64,000 nt of DNA from G963691835 sp963691835. GTDB lineage: Bacteria > Pseudomonadota > Alphaproteobacteria > Thalassobaculales > Thalassobaculaceae. Below are positions 16,660 through 25,058 of this stretch, in pieces. The position numbers were made by a program, and so were the translations under genes. The stretch is taken from positions 4,340,001-4,404,000 of the forward strand of contig OY829383.1 in assembly GCA_963691835.1 (NCBI GenBank), written 5' to 3'. The notes beneath the pieces were generated by a model that saw nothing but the letters and a program-made list of their open reading frames with translations, searched no databases and had not been told where the DNA came from. The number at the start of each line of letters is the position of its first letter. Position 1 is the stretch's first letter.

Positions 16660-16740
16660 ACCGGATCCGGGGCCAGCCCCGGGACGCGATTAGCTACGTG
16701 AAAGCCCAAAGACGGTCAAGCGAAACGCTGAAGAAATCCA

Positions 16741-17907
16741 TCACGTCCGGCCAAAGCGGCCTGCGAGTTTGTCCGCGGCGGCGTCCAACACGCCGTCCTG
16801 CTTGGCAAAGCAAAACCGGATGAAGCTGTCCGGCCCTCCTTCCTGGAAGAAGGCACCCGCCGGGACGGCCGTTACCCCCACTTCCGTTGTGATGTACCGG
16901 CAGAAAGCGACGTCATCCCCGTCGAAGCCCAAATCGCCAATGTCCACGAACAGGAAGTAGGTCCCTTCGCACGGTACTGGCCGGAATCCCGGGATGCGCT
17001 CCAGCGCCACCGCCAGTCTGTCCCGTTTCGCCTGCATGCCGTCCCGAAGACCATCAAAGTACGCACTGTCTTGGGAGAGCCCGAAAGCGACCGCCCTCTG
17101 CAGGTTCGGTGCTGTCGTGAACACAAGGAATTGGTGTGCCTTGGCAATAGGTTGCAGCAGGTGCTCGGGTGCCGTGAGATAGCCCACTTTCCAGCCCGTC
17201 AGAGAGAACGTCTTGCCTGCAGACCCGATGCGGACGGTCCGTTCCCGCATGCCCGGCAGCGACATGATCGGATGATGGCGCCTGCCGTCGAACGCCATGT
17301 GCTCATAGACCTCATCGCAGACAACGTAGGTGTCGTAAGACCTGGCCAGCGACGCGATCTCGGACAACTCGGCTTCCGTAAACACCTTGGACGCGGGGTT
17401 CATGGGCGTGTTGATCAGAATCAGCTTGGTCTTCTCTGAGAACGCGGCCTTCAGCGCGTCGACGTCGAGGGCCCACTCCGGCGGCCTCAAGGTAACGATC
17501 TTCGGAATGCCCCCTGCCCTTCGAATGATCGGAAGGTAACAGTCATAGAGCGGCTCGATCAGAACCACCTCGTCACCCGGCTCAATCAGCCCGAAGAAGG
17601 TCGCAGCCAGCCCCTCGGTCGCGCCCGTGGAGACCATCGTCTCCTTCGCCCAATCCACGTCCAGGTCATAGAAGCGTTTGTTGTGTGCCGCGACGGCTTG
17701 GCGCAACTCCGGCACCCCCATCATCGGAGGATACTGGTTGGGCGGATCGAACAGGAACGAGACCGCCTGCTCCAGGACAGGATCCGGGCCACGGTCATCG
17801 GGAAAACCCTGTCCGAGATTGATCGACCCGTGTTCAATCGCCAGCCGGTACATAACCTCGAAAACGGTCGTCCCGTAGGACGAGAGAAGACTGTTGGCGG
17901 ATTTCAT
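16741..17907 (-). CDS. Class I/II pyridoxal-phosphate aminotransferase
   Basis: 388 residues starting MKSANSLLSSYGTTVFEVM. Fold type I aminotransferase of the kynurenine/methionine aminotransferase group: NLGQGFPDD near the N-terminus, NTPMNPASKVF, VCDEVYEHMAFDG with the PLP-ring aspartate, and the Schiff-base lysine in GSAGKTFSLTGWKVGY. Typical substrates are aromatic or sulfur amino acids with 2-oxo acids; the exact one is not determined. It stands alone, divergent from the sirtuin gene across 225 non-coding bases. Confidence 0.92.
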   Translation of the reverse strand: MKSANSLLSSYGTTVFEVMYRLAIEHGSINLGQGFPDDRGPDPVLEQAVSFLFDPPNQYPPMMGVPELRQAVAAHNKRFYDLDVDWAKETMVSTGATEGLAATFFGLIEPGDEVVLIEPLYDCYLPIIRRAGGIPKIVTLRPPEWALDVDALKAAFSEKTKLILINTPMNPASKVFTEAELSEIASLARSYDTYVVCDEVYEHMAFDGRRHHPIMSLPGMRERTVRIGSAGKTFSLTGWKVGYLTAPEHLLQPIAKAHQFLVFTTAPNLQRAVAFGLSQDSAYFDGLRDGMQAKRDRLAVALERIPGFRPVPCEGTYFLFVDIGDLGFDGDDVAFCRYITTEVGVTAVPAGAFFQEGGPDSFIRFCFAKQDGVLDAAADKLAGRFGRT

Positions 17908-18132
17908 CGGCCGGATCCGTTCTTGATTTCGAAGGGCTCGCCGCCGCCGAAGGCATTGAACGTCCCAACTTGAAGGCCCCCTCACTCGCCCGAAATGTCA
18001 TGCCGGTCAAGGCCTCCCGCCCGGCGCCTTGCCGCTTGCCCCTGCCCGGTCGAAGCCGCATGACCTGCGGCGGCGGCGGCGCTACAAGTCATCCTGAGCC
18101 TGCGAACCTGAGCCGTTACAGGAGATCCATCG

Positions 18133-18858
18133 ATGCCCACCATCGATCCCAATGATCCGATTGTGATCCTGACCGGAGCCGGGATCTCCAAGGAATCCGG
18201 CCTTGATACCTTTCGGGACGCGGACGGGCTTTGGTCGCAGGTCCGGATAGAGGACGTGGCAACGCCGGAGGCTTACCGGCGGAACCCCATCGCCGTTCAC
18301 AAGTTCTACAATCACCGGCGGGCCGGTCTGCTTGACCCGGCCATCCAACCAAATGCCGCCCATCAAGCCATCGCCAGGCTTCAGGAGGGGTGGCCCGGCG
18401 GCGTGCTGCTCGTCACCCAGAACATCGACGACCTCCACGAGCGAGGGGGCAGCCACGCCCTTCTCCACATGCATGGCGAGCTTCTCAAGGTCCGGTGTGA
18501 GCGGACGGGCGAGATTTTCGAGTGGCCGGAAGACTGCGGGCTTGAAGCGCGGAACCCCACAACGAACGAAGCGGGCACGCTGCGCCCCCACGTCGTCTGG
18601 TTCGGCGAAATGCCGTTTTACATGGAGGAGATCGAACAAGCGTTGTCCGGCTGCGGTCTGCTCGTCTCCATCGGGACGTCCGGGAACGTCTATCCGGCGG
18701 CGGGATTTGTCCAACAGGTCCGCATGACCACGGTGGCCCACACGCTGGAACTCAATTTGGAACCCTCCGAAGGGGCCAGTCTGTTCGCGGAGGCGCGCTA
18801 CGGACCGGCCACGGAGATCGTTCCTGCCTTCGTGGACGAGTTGTTGGCGGCCGTCTGA
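18133..18858 (+). CDS. cobB: NAD-dependent protein deacylase (sirtuin, CobB type)
   Basis: 241 residues; ATG preceded by CAGGAG. Contains the NAD-binding motif LTGAGISKESGLDTFRD, the catalytic TQNIDDLHERGG and MHGELLKVRC segments, and LRPHVVWFGEMP followed by SIGTSGNVYPAAGF. The FYNHRR sequence supplies the tyrosine and arginine (Y-x-x-R) that class III sirtuins use to recognise succinyl or malonyl groups, so desuccinylase activity is likely. The zinc module has only two cysteines in this region rather than the usual four. It converges with the MscS gene, with only three bases between the two stops. Confidence 0.94.
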   Translation: MPTIDPNDPIVILTGAGISKESGLDTFRDADGLWSQVRIEDVATPEAYRRNPIAVHKFYNHRRAGLLDPAIQPNAAHQAIARLQEGWPGGVLLVTQNIDDLHERGGSHALLHMHGELLKVRCERTGEIFEWPEDCGLEARNPTTNEAGTLRPHVVWFGEMPFYMEEIEQALSGCGLLVSIGTSGNVYPAAGFVQQVRMTTVAHTLELNLEPSEGASLFAEARYGPATEIVPAFVDELLAAV

Positions 18859-18861
18859 CGG

Positions 18862-20031
18862 TCAGGTCAGTTTCCCGTCTTCGTCCCCGTCTGCTGCCAA
18901 CAGGGTACCGATGTCCCTTGGCGGCGCATCCGCTGCGTTTTCCACATAGAGCGTACGGCTGGGGAACGCGAACGCGGTATCCGCCTCCTCAACGATCTGT
19001 TTGATCTTAAGCAGTAAACGTTCCTTCACCTCCAGCCACTCGGTCCAGACGGTGGTTCTGGTGAAGCAATAGATCATCAGATCAATGGAGCTGTCGTTGA
19101 AGCTATCCACCCGCACGATCGACGTTGCGTTGTCCGGAGGAACGAACGCCGGGTCCGAGCGGATATACTCTTCTATCCCGTCACGAACGGCTTTCAGTTG
19201 CGCGGCGGTGGAGCGGTACTCAAGCGCGATCATCCAATAGATCCGCCGGTGCCGCAGCAGGCTGTAGTTGATGACCGCGTTGTCGGACAAAGCTGCGTTC
19301 GGCACATAGACGGGTGCCTGATCAAAACGCCGGATGCGGGTGGAGCGGAAGCCGATGTCCTCCACGGTTCCTTCCACAAGGCCTTGAACAAGCACCCAGT
19401 CGCCGACGACGAACCGTCTCTCCGCCAGGATCAGGAGGCCCGCGATCATGTTCTTGAACATGTCCTGGGCGCCCAGGGCCACGGCGACGCCCAACAGACC
19501 CAGACCGGCGAGCACCGCGCCGACATCAATGCCCCAGACTTCCAGAACAGTGGCGGATCCAATGAAGGCAACGGCAACCCGGGTAGAGCGCCGCAGCCAG
19601 GGGCCCACGGGGATCTGAAGCCGTTTCTCCACATCTTCGAAGACGAAGGCAAAGGGCGTGACAAGGCGGTAGAGCGTCCAGAAGATCACCCCGACAAGCA
19701 GGGTCTGCAGCACCCGGTCGACAAAGATCTCCGCCGTTCCCTTTGGATCAAGGTAGGCGGCCGCCAACGCCAACCCGACAAATAACGGGACCACGGTCAG
19801 CGGGGCTTCGAGGGCGTGAACGACCGCGTCGGCCCGGGTTCTCGCAACAGCGGTCAACGCGGAACGGATCCGCCCCGTCACAAACCGGGCGAGCCACGGA
19901 CGGGTCGCCATCGCCACCGCAACGATGACGATCGTCGTCAGGAACCGGACGACATCGATCCCGAGATAGCCCTCCGCCCAGATCCGCTCAGCGGCCGCGA
20001 TCCAGACGGCGATGTCCAGGCTCTCAGCCAA
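18862..20031 (-). CDS. Small-conductance mechanosensitive ion channel family protein (MscS)
   Basis: 389 residues. Several N-terminal membrane helices precede the pore-lining helix and beta domain: GVDVGAVLAGLGLLGVAVALGAQDMFKN-type core, written in the sequence as AGLGLLGVAVALGAQ, followed by FVVGDWVLVQGLVEGTVEDIGFRSTRI and VYVPNAALSDNAVINYS. These are the signature parts of MscS. It releases osmolytes on hypo-osmotic shock in the inner membrane. The C-terminal alpha/beta domain is present. Confidence 0.95.
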   Translation of the reverse strand: MAESLDIAVWIAAAERIWAEGYLGIDVVRFLTTIVIVAVAMATRPWLARFVTGRIRSALTAVARTRADAVVHALEAPLTVVPLFVGLALAAAYLDPKGTAEIFVDRVLQTLLVGVIFWTLYRLVTPFAFVFEDVEKRLQIPVGPWLRRSTRVAVAFIGSATVLEVWGIDVGAVLAGLGLLGVAVALGAQDMFKNMIAGLLILAERRFVVGDWVLVQGLVEGTVEDIGFRSTRIRRFDQAPVYVPNAALSDNAVINYSLLRHRRIYWMIALEYRSTAAQLKAVRDGIEEYIRSDPAFVPPDNATSIVRVDSFNDSSIDLMIYCFTRTTVWTEWLEVKERLLLKIKQIVEEADTAFAFPSRTLYVENAADAPPRDIGTLLAADGDEDGKLT

Positions 20032-20054
20032 GAGCGATACGTCCGAAAGATGTC

Positions 20055-20705
20055 CTAGCCATGTCCGAGCGCTCCACTTTCGACTGCGGCATCCCGAAGA
20101 AACTCAAACAAGGGCTCCCAGTCACTCATAAAGGCAGCGTCCCGCCGACCCGCCGTCTCCACGAGTGCCAAGCCGGAGGCCGACGCCTGGGCGTAGCGGG
20201 TTGAGTCCCTCAGCACGGTCACGGTTGGGAAACCCAGATCGGCCAAAAACGCCTCGAGCCGCTGCGCCGCCCGGGTCCTTGCACGGACACGGTTTCCCAC
20301 GAAGGCAACGGCCCGTTTGTTCTTGCGGATCGGTTTTAACTCTTCGAGCTGTTCAACGAACCGGCGGGCACCATCCTCATCGAACGCGGAAGGCAGGACC
20401 GGGATGACGATCACGTCCGCTTGCTTCACCACGTCGCGAACGACTTTCTGTTTCATCGCCGCCATACAGTCGACAACCAGCACCTGGGTGGAGCGCAGTA
20501 CCTTTCGTCCCTCCGCCAGATCAACGCCTCGGATCTTGGTCGCCTCCGCAGGACGGCGTTCCAGCCAGTTGAGGGAACTTTGCTGGATGTCCAGATCCCC
20601 AAGCGTCGTGGCGAAACCCCGTTTCGCATACCAAGCGGCGATATGCGTCGCCAACGTGGACTTGCCACTTCCGCCTTTGGTGTTCGCAACCGCGACCGTG
20701 AACAT
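20055..20705 (-). CDS. ParA/MinD-family ATPase (orphan)
   Basis: 216 residues from the ATG giving MFTVAVANTKGGSGKST, preceded by GAGGTGA. The deviant Walker A KGGSGKST, the switch motif LGDLDIQQSSLNWL (DIQ where ParA usually has DPQ) and VVDCMAAM place it in the ParA/MinD family. There is no ParB gene beside it and the neighbour is a secreted protein, so it is not the chromosome-partition ParA. Orphan ParA-like ATPases position protein cargo such as chemoreceptor clusters or carboxysome-like assemblies. Role here unknown. Confidence 0.88.
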   Translation of the reverse strand: MFTVAVANTKGGSGKSTLATHIAAWYAKRGFATTLGDLDIQQSSLNWLERRPAEATKIRGVDLAEGRKVLRSTQVLVVDCMAAMKQKVVRDVVKQADVIVIPVLPSAFDEDGARRFVEQLEELKPIRKNKRAVAFVGNRVRARTRAAQRLEAFLADLGFPTVTVLRDSTRYAQASASGLALVETAGRRDAAFMSDWEPLFEFLRDAAVESGALGHG

Positions 20706-20771
20706 TCGGTGTGTCACCTCTCAAGTGTCGAGGACCAAAAAAGGACGGTCATACTCCCTGGTCCAAAGGGC

Positions 20772-21137
20772 CTAGCGCGGGACGTCGACCGTCTTCTCGG
20801 TTCCGCCGAAGCCGTGAACGCTGTCGTGCGCCCGAACCGTTACAGAACTGACGTTTTCCGGAATTTTCACACCGTCCAGGCTTCTTGTGAAGGGCTGCTC
20901 ATTGACATGCGGATGATACAAAACCCGTTTCCCGTAGACCGTGCCATCCGGCCCGACAACCTCCCAGGCGTCGGCATAATGGTCCCATCCCGTGTCAGCG
21001 TGACGGACCGTGACCGAAAAGTAATAGCCGTCCCCGCTTGGGGAGATGATGACGTTCTCGACGTGCGCTTCTCCGGCAGACGCCAGTCTTGCACCCCCGA
21101 ACAAGATGGCGGCAGCAAGCAGCACAAACAGTCTCAT
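20772..21137 (-). CDS. Small secreted or periplasmic protein of unknown function
   Basis: 121 residues; ATG preceded by AGGAG. The first 21 residues form a Sec signal peptide (MRLFVLLAAAILFGGARLASA) and the mature part reads as a single beta-rich domain: HVENVIISPSGDGYYFSVTV, then HADTGWDHYADAWEVVGPDG, KRVLYHPHVNEQPF and SVTVRAHDSVHGFGG. The several histidines around DHYADAW and YHPHVNEQPF are notable and could bind metal. It belongs to a conserved hypothetical group, but I know no function. It lies downstream of the thioesterase and upstream of the ParA-like gene, all on the minus strand. Confidence 0.82.
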   Translation of the reverse strand: MRLFVLLAAAILFGGARLASAGEAHVENVIISPSGDGYYFSVTVRHADTGWDHYADAWEVVGPDGTVYGKRVLYHPHVNEQPFTRSLDGVKIPENVSSVTVRAHDSVHGFGGTEKTVDVPR

Positions 21138-21150
21138 GAGGATCTCCTGA

Positions 21151-21567
21151 CTAGGCCTCGTCGACGGGGCGCGGCGTGCCAGACTCGTCGATGGCAACAA
21201 ACGTGAACCGCCCTTCGGTCACCAGGACTTCATCCAAGCGATAACTTCCGGCGCGGGTGACCCAAGCCTCGATCATCACAGCGATGGACGAGCGGCCAAC
21301 CCGTTCGATATGCGCATAGCAACAAAGGATGTCGCCGACCTGCACGGGTTTGTGAAAACTCATCGCATCAATGGCCACGGTGGCCACGCGGCCATTTGCG
21401 CGTTGAGCGGCGGCTGTCCCGCCAGCAATGTCCATTTGGCTGAGTACCCATCCGCCGAAGATATCGCCGCTGGGATTCGTGTCCGCCGGCATGGCGACGG
21501 TCCGGACCTGAAGAGAGCCCTTCGGCCGCCGGGGCTGTGCGTCCAGCCGTTCCTCGCTTGTCGCCAT
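21151..21567 (-). CDS. Acyl-CoA thioesterase (hotdog fold, YciA type)
   Basis: 138 residues. The core motif ADTNPSGDIFGGWVLSQMDIAGG, with the catalytic aspartate in the long hotdog helix, and AMSFHKPVQVGDILCCYA match the YciA/BACH thioesterase group, which hydrolyses short to medium acyl-CoA esters. The gene ends 13 bases before the start of the secreted protein gene and diverges from parE with 82 bases between. Confidence 0.93.
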   Translation of the reverse strand: MATSEERLDAQPRRPKGSLQVRTVAMPADTNPSGDIFGGWVLSQMDIAGGTAAAQRANGRVATVAIDAMSFHKPVQVGDILCCYAHIERVGRSSIAVMIEAWVTRAGSYRLDEVLVTEGRFTFVAIDESGTPRPVDEA

Positions 21568-21649
21568 GAGACACCAGATGTTGTAAGTTTCCGCTGGAAG
21601 CCTACACAATACCTTTGAAACCAATTCATCGCGAGACCGTACCCGACAC

Positions 21650-23659
21650 ATGAGCGACCTCTTCGGAAACACCGCAGCCGATCAAAGCGGCGCCTACTCC
21701 GCCAAGGACATCGAGGTTCTGGAGGGATTGGAGCCGGTGCGCCGGCGGCCAGGCATGTACATTGGCGGGACGGATGAACGGGCCATGCATCACCTCGTCG
21801 CCGAGGTGCTGGACAACAGCATGGACGAGGCAGTCGCCGGTTTCGCCACCCGAATCGAGTTCCGGCTGACCGCGGACAACGAGATTTCCATCCAGGATAA
21901 CGGCCGGGGCATCCCGATCGACCCCCACCCGCGATATCCAGACAAATCCGCGTTAGAGGTGATCCTGACCACACTCCATGCCGGTGGGAAGTTCTCCGAC
22001 AAGGTCTACGCGACCTCCGGCGGTCTGCATGGCGTCGGCGTATCGGTGGTGAACGCCCTGTCCGACGACCTGCGGGTCGAAGTGGCGCGGGACAAGCGGG
22101 CGTGGTCACAGCGTTATAGCCGCGGGCACCCCACAACGCAGATCACCGACGAGGGTGCCGTCTCCAACCGGCGTGGCACGCGGGTCACTTTCCATCCGGA
22201 CCCGGAGATTTTTGGCCCATCCGCCCGTTTTCGCCCGGCGACGCTCTATCGCATGGCGCGGTCAAAGGCCTATCTCTTCAAAGGCGTGGAAATCCGCTGG
22301 CAGTGTGATCCGTCGCTGATCAAGAACGACGATCCAACCCCTGTTGAAGCTGTGCTTCACTATCCGGGCGGGCTTGAGGATTTCCTGGCCACTTCTGTGG
22401 AGGAGCGAGCGACCATTCCCCCCTCACCGTTCGCAGGCGACGTCTCCAGCCCCGATGGCGAACGGGTGGAATGGGCGGTGACTTGGCCCGACGACAATGA
22501 CGATGGCTTTCTCAACGCCTACTGCAACACCATTCCAACACCGAACGGCGGCACCCACGAAGCGGGACTGAGAACCGCCCTCACCCGGGGCCTCAAGGCC
22601 TATGGAGAGTTAACCGGTGCCGGCAAGCGCGCTGGTGCGGTTACGGCGGACGACGTCATGTCCGGCGCTTGCGTCATGCTGTCGGTCTTCGTGAAGGACC
22701 CACAGTTCCAAGGACAAACGAAAGAGAAACTCGTCAGCGGCCACGCCACCAAACTGGTGGATCAGGCGGTGAAGGACCACTTCGACCACTGGCTCTCGGC
22801 GACGCCGGAGGTTTCCTCCACCCTTCTGGAGCGGATCTGCGAGCGGGCGGAGGACCGGCTCCGCCGCCGTCAGCAGAAAGAGGTCAGCCGCAAAACGGCG
22901 ACCCGGAAACTCAGGCTCCCAGGGAAACTCGCGGATTGCTCGCGATCGGACGCCGACGGCACCGAGATCTTTCTGGTCGAGGGTGATTCGGCCGGCGGCT
23001 CGGCAAAACAGGCCAGGGACCGGGCCACCCAGGCGGTGCTGCCGCTTCGGGGAAAGATCCTCAATGTCGCCAGCGCGTCCGCAGACAAGCTTCGTCAGAA
23101 CCAGGAACTGTCGGATCTGACGCTGGCCCTCGGGTGCGGCTCGGGCTCCCGCTATGACGGAAACGCGCTGCGGTATGACCGGGTCGTGATCATGACGGAC
23201 GCGGACGTGGACGGGGCGCACATCGCCTCGCTGCTGATGACCTATTTCTACCGGGAGATGCCTAAGCTAGTGGAGGATGGCCACCTCTATCTGGCGATGC
23301 CGCCGCTCTACCGGCTCACCCAAGGCTCCAAGTCGGTCTACGCCCGCGATGACGCCCATAAGGACGAGCTGATGCAGTCGGCGTTCACCGGCAAGGGCAA
23401 GGTTGAAGTCAGCCGTTTTAAAGGCTTGGGTGAGATGCCGCCGATGCAGCTCAAGGAAACGACGATGGACCCGAAGACCCGGCAGCTCCTTCGGGTCAGG
23501 GTGCCCAGCACGATCGTGAGCGGTGTGCTTGCCGAAGAAGATGGCGAGGAGCGCCGGCGGACCGCCGACATGGTGGAGACCCTGATGGGCCGGAAAGCGG
23601 AACTCCGGTTTCAGTTCATCCAGGACAACGCCCGTTTCGTCGAGGACATCGACGTCTAA
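21650..23659 (+). CDS. parE: DNA topoisomerase IV subunit B
   Basis: 669 residues, typical for ParE and shorter than GyrB. Contains the GHKL ATP-binding elements EVLDNSMDEAVAGFA, IQDNGRGIPIDPHP and TSGGLHGVGVSVVNALS, then the TOPRIM acidic triad EGDSAGGSAKQARDR and ADVDGAHIASLLMTYFYR. The LPLRGKILNV segment and absence of the GyrB tail argue for ParE. Decatenates daughter chromosomes with ParC, which is not in this window. Ends 124 bases before the PhyH gene. Confidence 0.97.
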   Translation: MSDLFGNTAADQSGAYSAKDIEVLEGLEPVRRRPGMYIGGTDERAMHHLVAEVLDNSMDEAVAGFATRIEFRLTADNEISIQDNGRGIPIDPHPRYPDKSALEVILTTLHAGGKFSDKVYATSGGLHGVGVSVVNALSDDLRVEVARDKRAWSQRYSRGHPTTQITDEGAVSNRRGTRVTFHPDPEIFGPSARFRPATLYRMARSKAYLFKGVEIRWQCDPSLIKNDDPTPVEAVLHYPGGLEDFLATSVEERATIPPSPFAGDVSSPDGERVEWAVTWPDDNDDGFLNAYCNTIPTPNGGTHEAGLRTALTRGLKAYGELTGAGKRAGAVTADDVMSGACVMLSVFVKDPQFQGQTKEKLVSGHATKLVDQAVKDHFDHWLSATPEVSSTLLERICERAEDRLRRRQQKEVSRKTATRKLRLPGKLADCSRSDADGTEIFLVEGDSAGGSAKQARDRATQAVLPLRGKILNVASASADKLRQNQELSDLTLALGCGSGSRYDGNALRYDRVVIMTDADVDGAHIASLLMTYFYREMPKLVEDGHLYLAMPPLYRLTQGSKSVYARDDAHKDELMQSAFTGKGKVEVSRFKGLGEMPPMQLKETTMDPKTRQLLRVRVPSTIVSGVLAEEDGEERRRTADMVETLMGRKAELRFQFIQDNARFVEDIDV

Positions 23660-23783
23660 CGAACGGTCGCCGGTCACTCGGCCATAATCCAGAGACATGG
23701 CGCCGATCGGAATTTGTGGATTGGCCCCCTGGAATGCTTGATGTTTAGCGTCTTCCTCATCTTCTAGACGATGAGGTGGTGTC

Positions 23784-24650
23784 ATGACCCTCGCCTATAT
23801 GGCTGAACCGGCCGAACCGGAAACAGTGGCAGAGCAATTCGCCCGGGACGGCTACGCGTTCCCGAGGCGGATCATGAGCGAAGACGCCGCTTTGGCTCTT
23901 CGGCAAGAGTTCGAGGCTATCGAAAGAGACCACCCGAATCCTCGCAAACCGTTGGTTGCCTACACCCGGTCGAGCGCGCATTACGTGATCCGGTTCATCT
24001 CCGACATCATCAGCGACCCGCTGATCCTGGATCCGGTGAGTGAGATCCTCGGTCCCAACCTCATGGTCTGGACGGCGGACATCTTCGCCAAACCCGCACG
24101 ATCGGAGAAGTATGTAGGCTGGCACCAGGACATCACCTACTGGGGCATGGGCGAGACGGACCATGTGGTCACCGCTTGGATCGCCCTGTCCCCAGCCACA
24201 GTTGAAAGCGGCTGTATGCGGTTCGTCCCAGGCTCTCACAAACAGTCCGTGGTGCCGCATGCCGACCGGCCCGAAGACGGTGCGATGCTGTCACGCGGCC
24301 AGGAGATCGCCGTCGAAGTGGATGAAAACGACGCAATTCCAGTGATTCTGCGCCCGGGCGAGATGTCTCTGCATCACGGCCGCATGTTCCACGCAAGCGG
24401 GCCGAACCACTCGGACGACCGCCGGATCGGGCTTGCCATCCGCTACATCAGGCCGGATGTGGCCCTGGACGACGGTCACCTGGATTTCGCCACCCTGGTC
24501 CGGGGCGAGGATACGACCGGCAATTTCCGTCATCTGGCCGGGCCCATGCGGGATTTTGACGAGGTATCGCTGGACCTGCACGACCGGGTGACCGAGGCCC
24601 AGGAGGAATACCTCGCGAAGGGTGCCGACAACTTCACCTACAACCGGTGA
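23784..24650 (+). CDS. Phytanoyl-CoA dioxygenase family (PhyH) Fe(II)/2-oxoglutarate oxygenase
   Basis: 288 residues. The iron ligands are HQD in GWHQDITYWG and a downstream histidine in LHHGRMFHASGPNHSDDRR, with an arginine in DRRIGLAIRYI for 2-oxoglutarate. The family also includes SyrB2-like and ectoine hydroxylase-like enzymes; there is no ectoine cluster nearby and the substrate is unknown. Monocistronic, converging on yjbR with a terminator between. Confidence 0.92.
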   Translation: MTLAYMAEPAEPETVAEQFARDGYAFPRRIMSEDAALALRQEFEAIERDHPNPRKPLVAYTRSSAHYVIRFISDIISDPLILDPVSEILGPNLMVWTADIFAKPARSEKYVGWHQDITYWGMGETDHVVTAWIALSPATVESGCMRFVPGSHKQSVVPHADRPEDGAMLSRGQEIAVEVDENDAIPVILRPGEMSLHHGRMFHASGPNHSDDRRIGLAIRYIRPDVALDDGHLDFATLVRGEDTTGNFRHLAGPMRDFDEVSLDLHDRVTEAQEEYLAKGADNFTYNR

Positions 24651-24662
24651 CCGTCGAAAACC

Positions 24663-25046
24663 TCATTCGGCAAGAAGGCCCAACGATTTCCGGGCCTTCT
24701 TGGTCAGCCCAGCGGCAACAAGCGTATGGGAATCAGCCAGATAGGCGGCAAGCTCCGTGGTCTCCAAACCAGGCTCGTCGTACATCTGGATCCAACTGAA
24801 CCCGCGGGATGCGAGGTAGGGTGCCGGGCGCAAACCCGTCTGCTCCCGAAGGATCTCATAGGATAGCTCTGAGACCTTGAAGCTCACCGTCGGTCTGTTC
24901 ACGGGCTTACCCTCTTCTCGGACCCATCCGACGATCGCGAAGACTTTCCCTCCGACTTTCCAGACGTCCGAGTCCCCCCACTGCACGACATGGGTCGCGG
25001 CCGGCAGAGCGGCACAGAGGCCGTTTATCTCATTCCGGGAGATCAC
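24663..25046 (-). CDS. MmcQ/YjbR family DNA-binding-like protein
   Basis: 127 residues. The sequence CAALPAATHVVQWGDSDVWKVGGKVFAIVG and the segment SFKVSELSYEILREQTG belong to the MmcQ/YjbR family, a cyan-like alpha/beta fold of unknown function. I use the second of two in-frame GTG codons because GGGGAG is seven bases before it; the first GTG overlaps that site. The 3' end of the gene encodes KKARKSLGLLAE inside a strong bidirectional hairpin. Confidence 0.9.
   Translation of the reverse strand: MISRNEINGLCAALPAATHVVQWGDSDVWKVGGKVFAIVGWVREEGKPVNRPTVSFKVSELSYEILREQTGLRPAPYLASRGFSWIQMYDEPGLETTELAAYLADSHTLVAAGLTKKARKSLGLLAE
24672..24701. terminator. Bidirectional intrinsic terminator inside the yjbR 3' end
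   Basis: AAGAAGGCCC, a ten-base loop, and the exact complement GGGCCTTCTT. The built-in A-rich and T-rich arms give a U-tract for either direction. It starts 22 bases after the phyH stop on the plus strand, and on the minus strand it lies within the last 13 codons of yjbR, before its stop. Confidence 0.8.
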
Positions 25047-25058
25047 CGGCACACTCCC

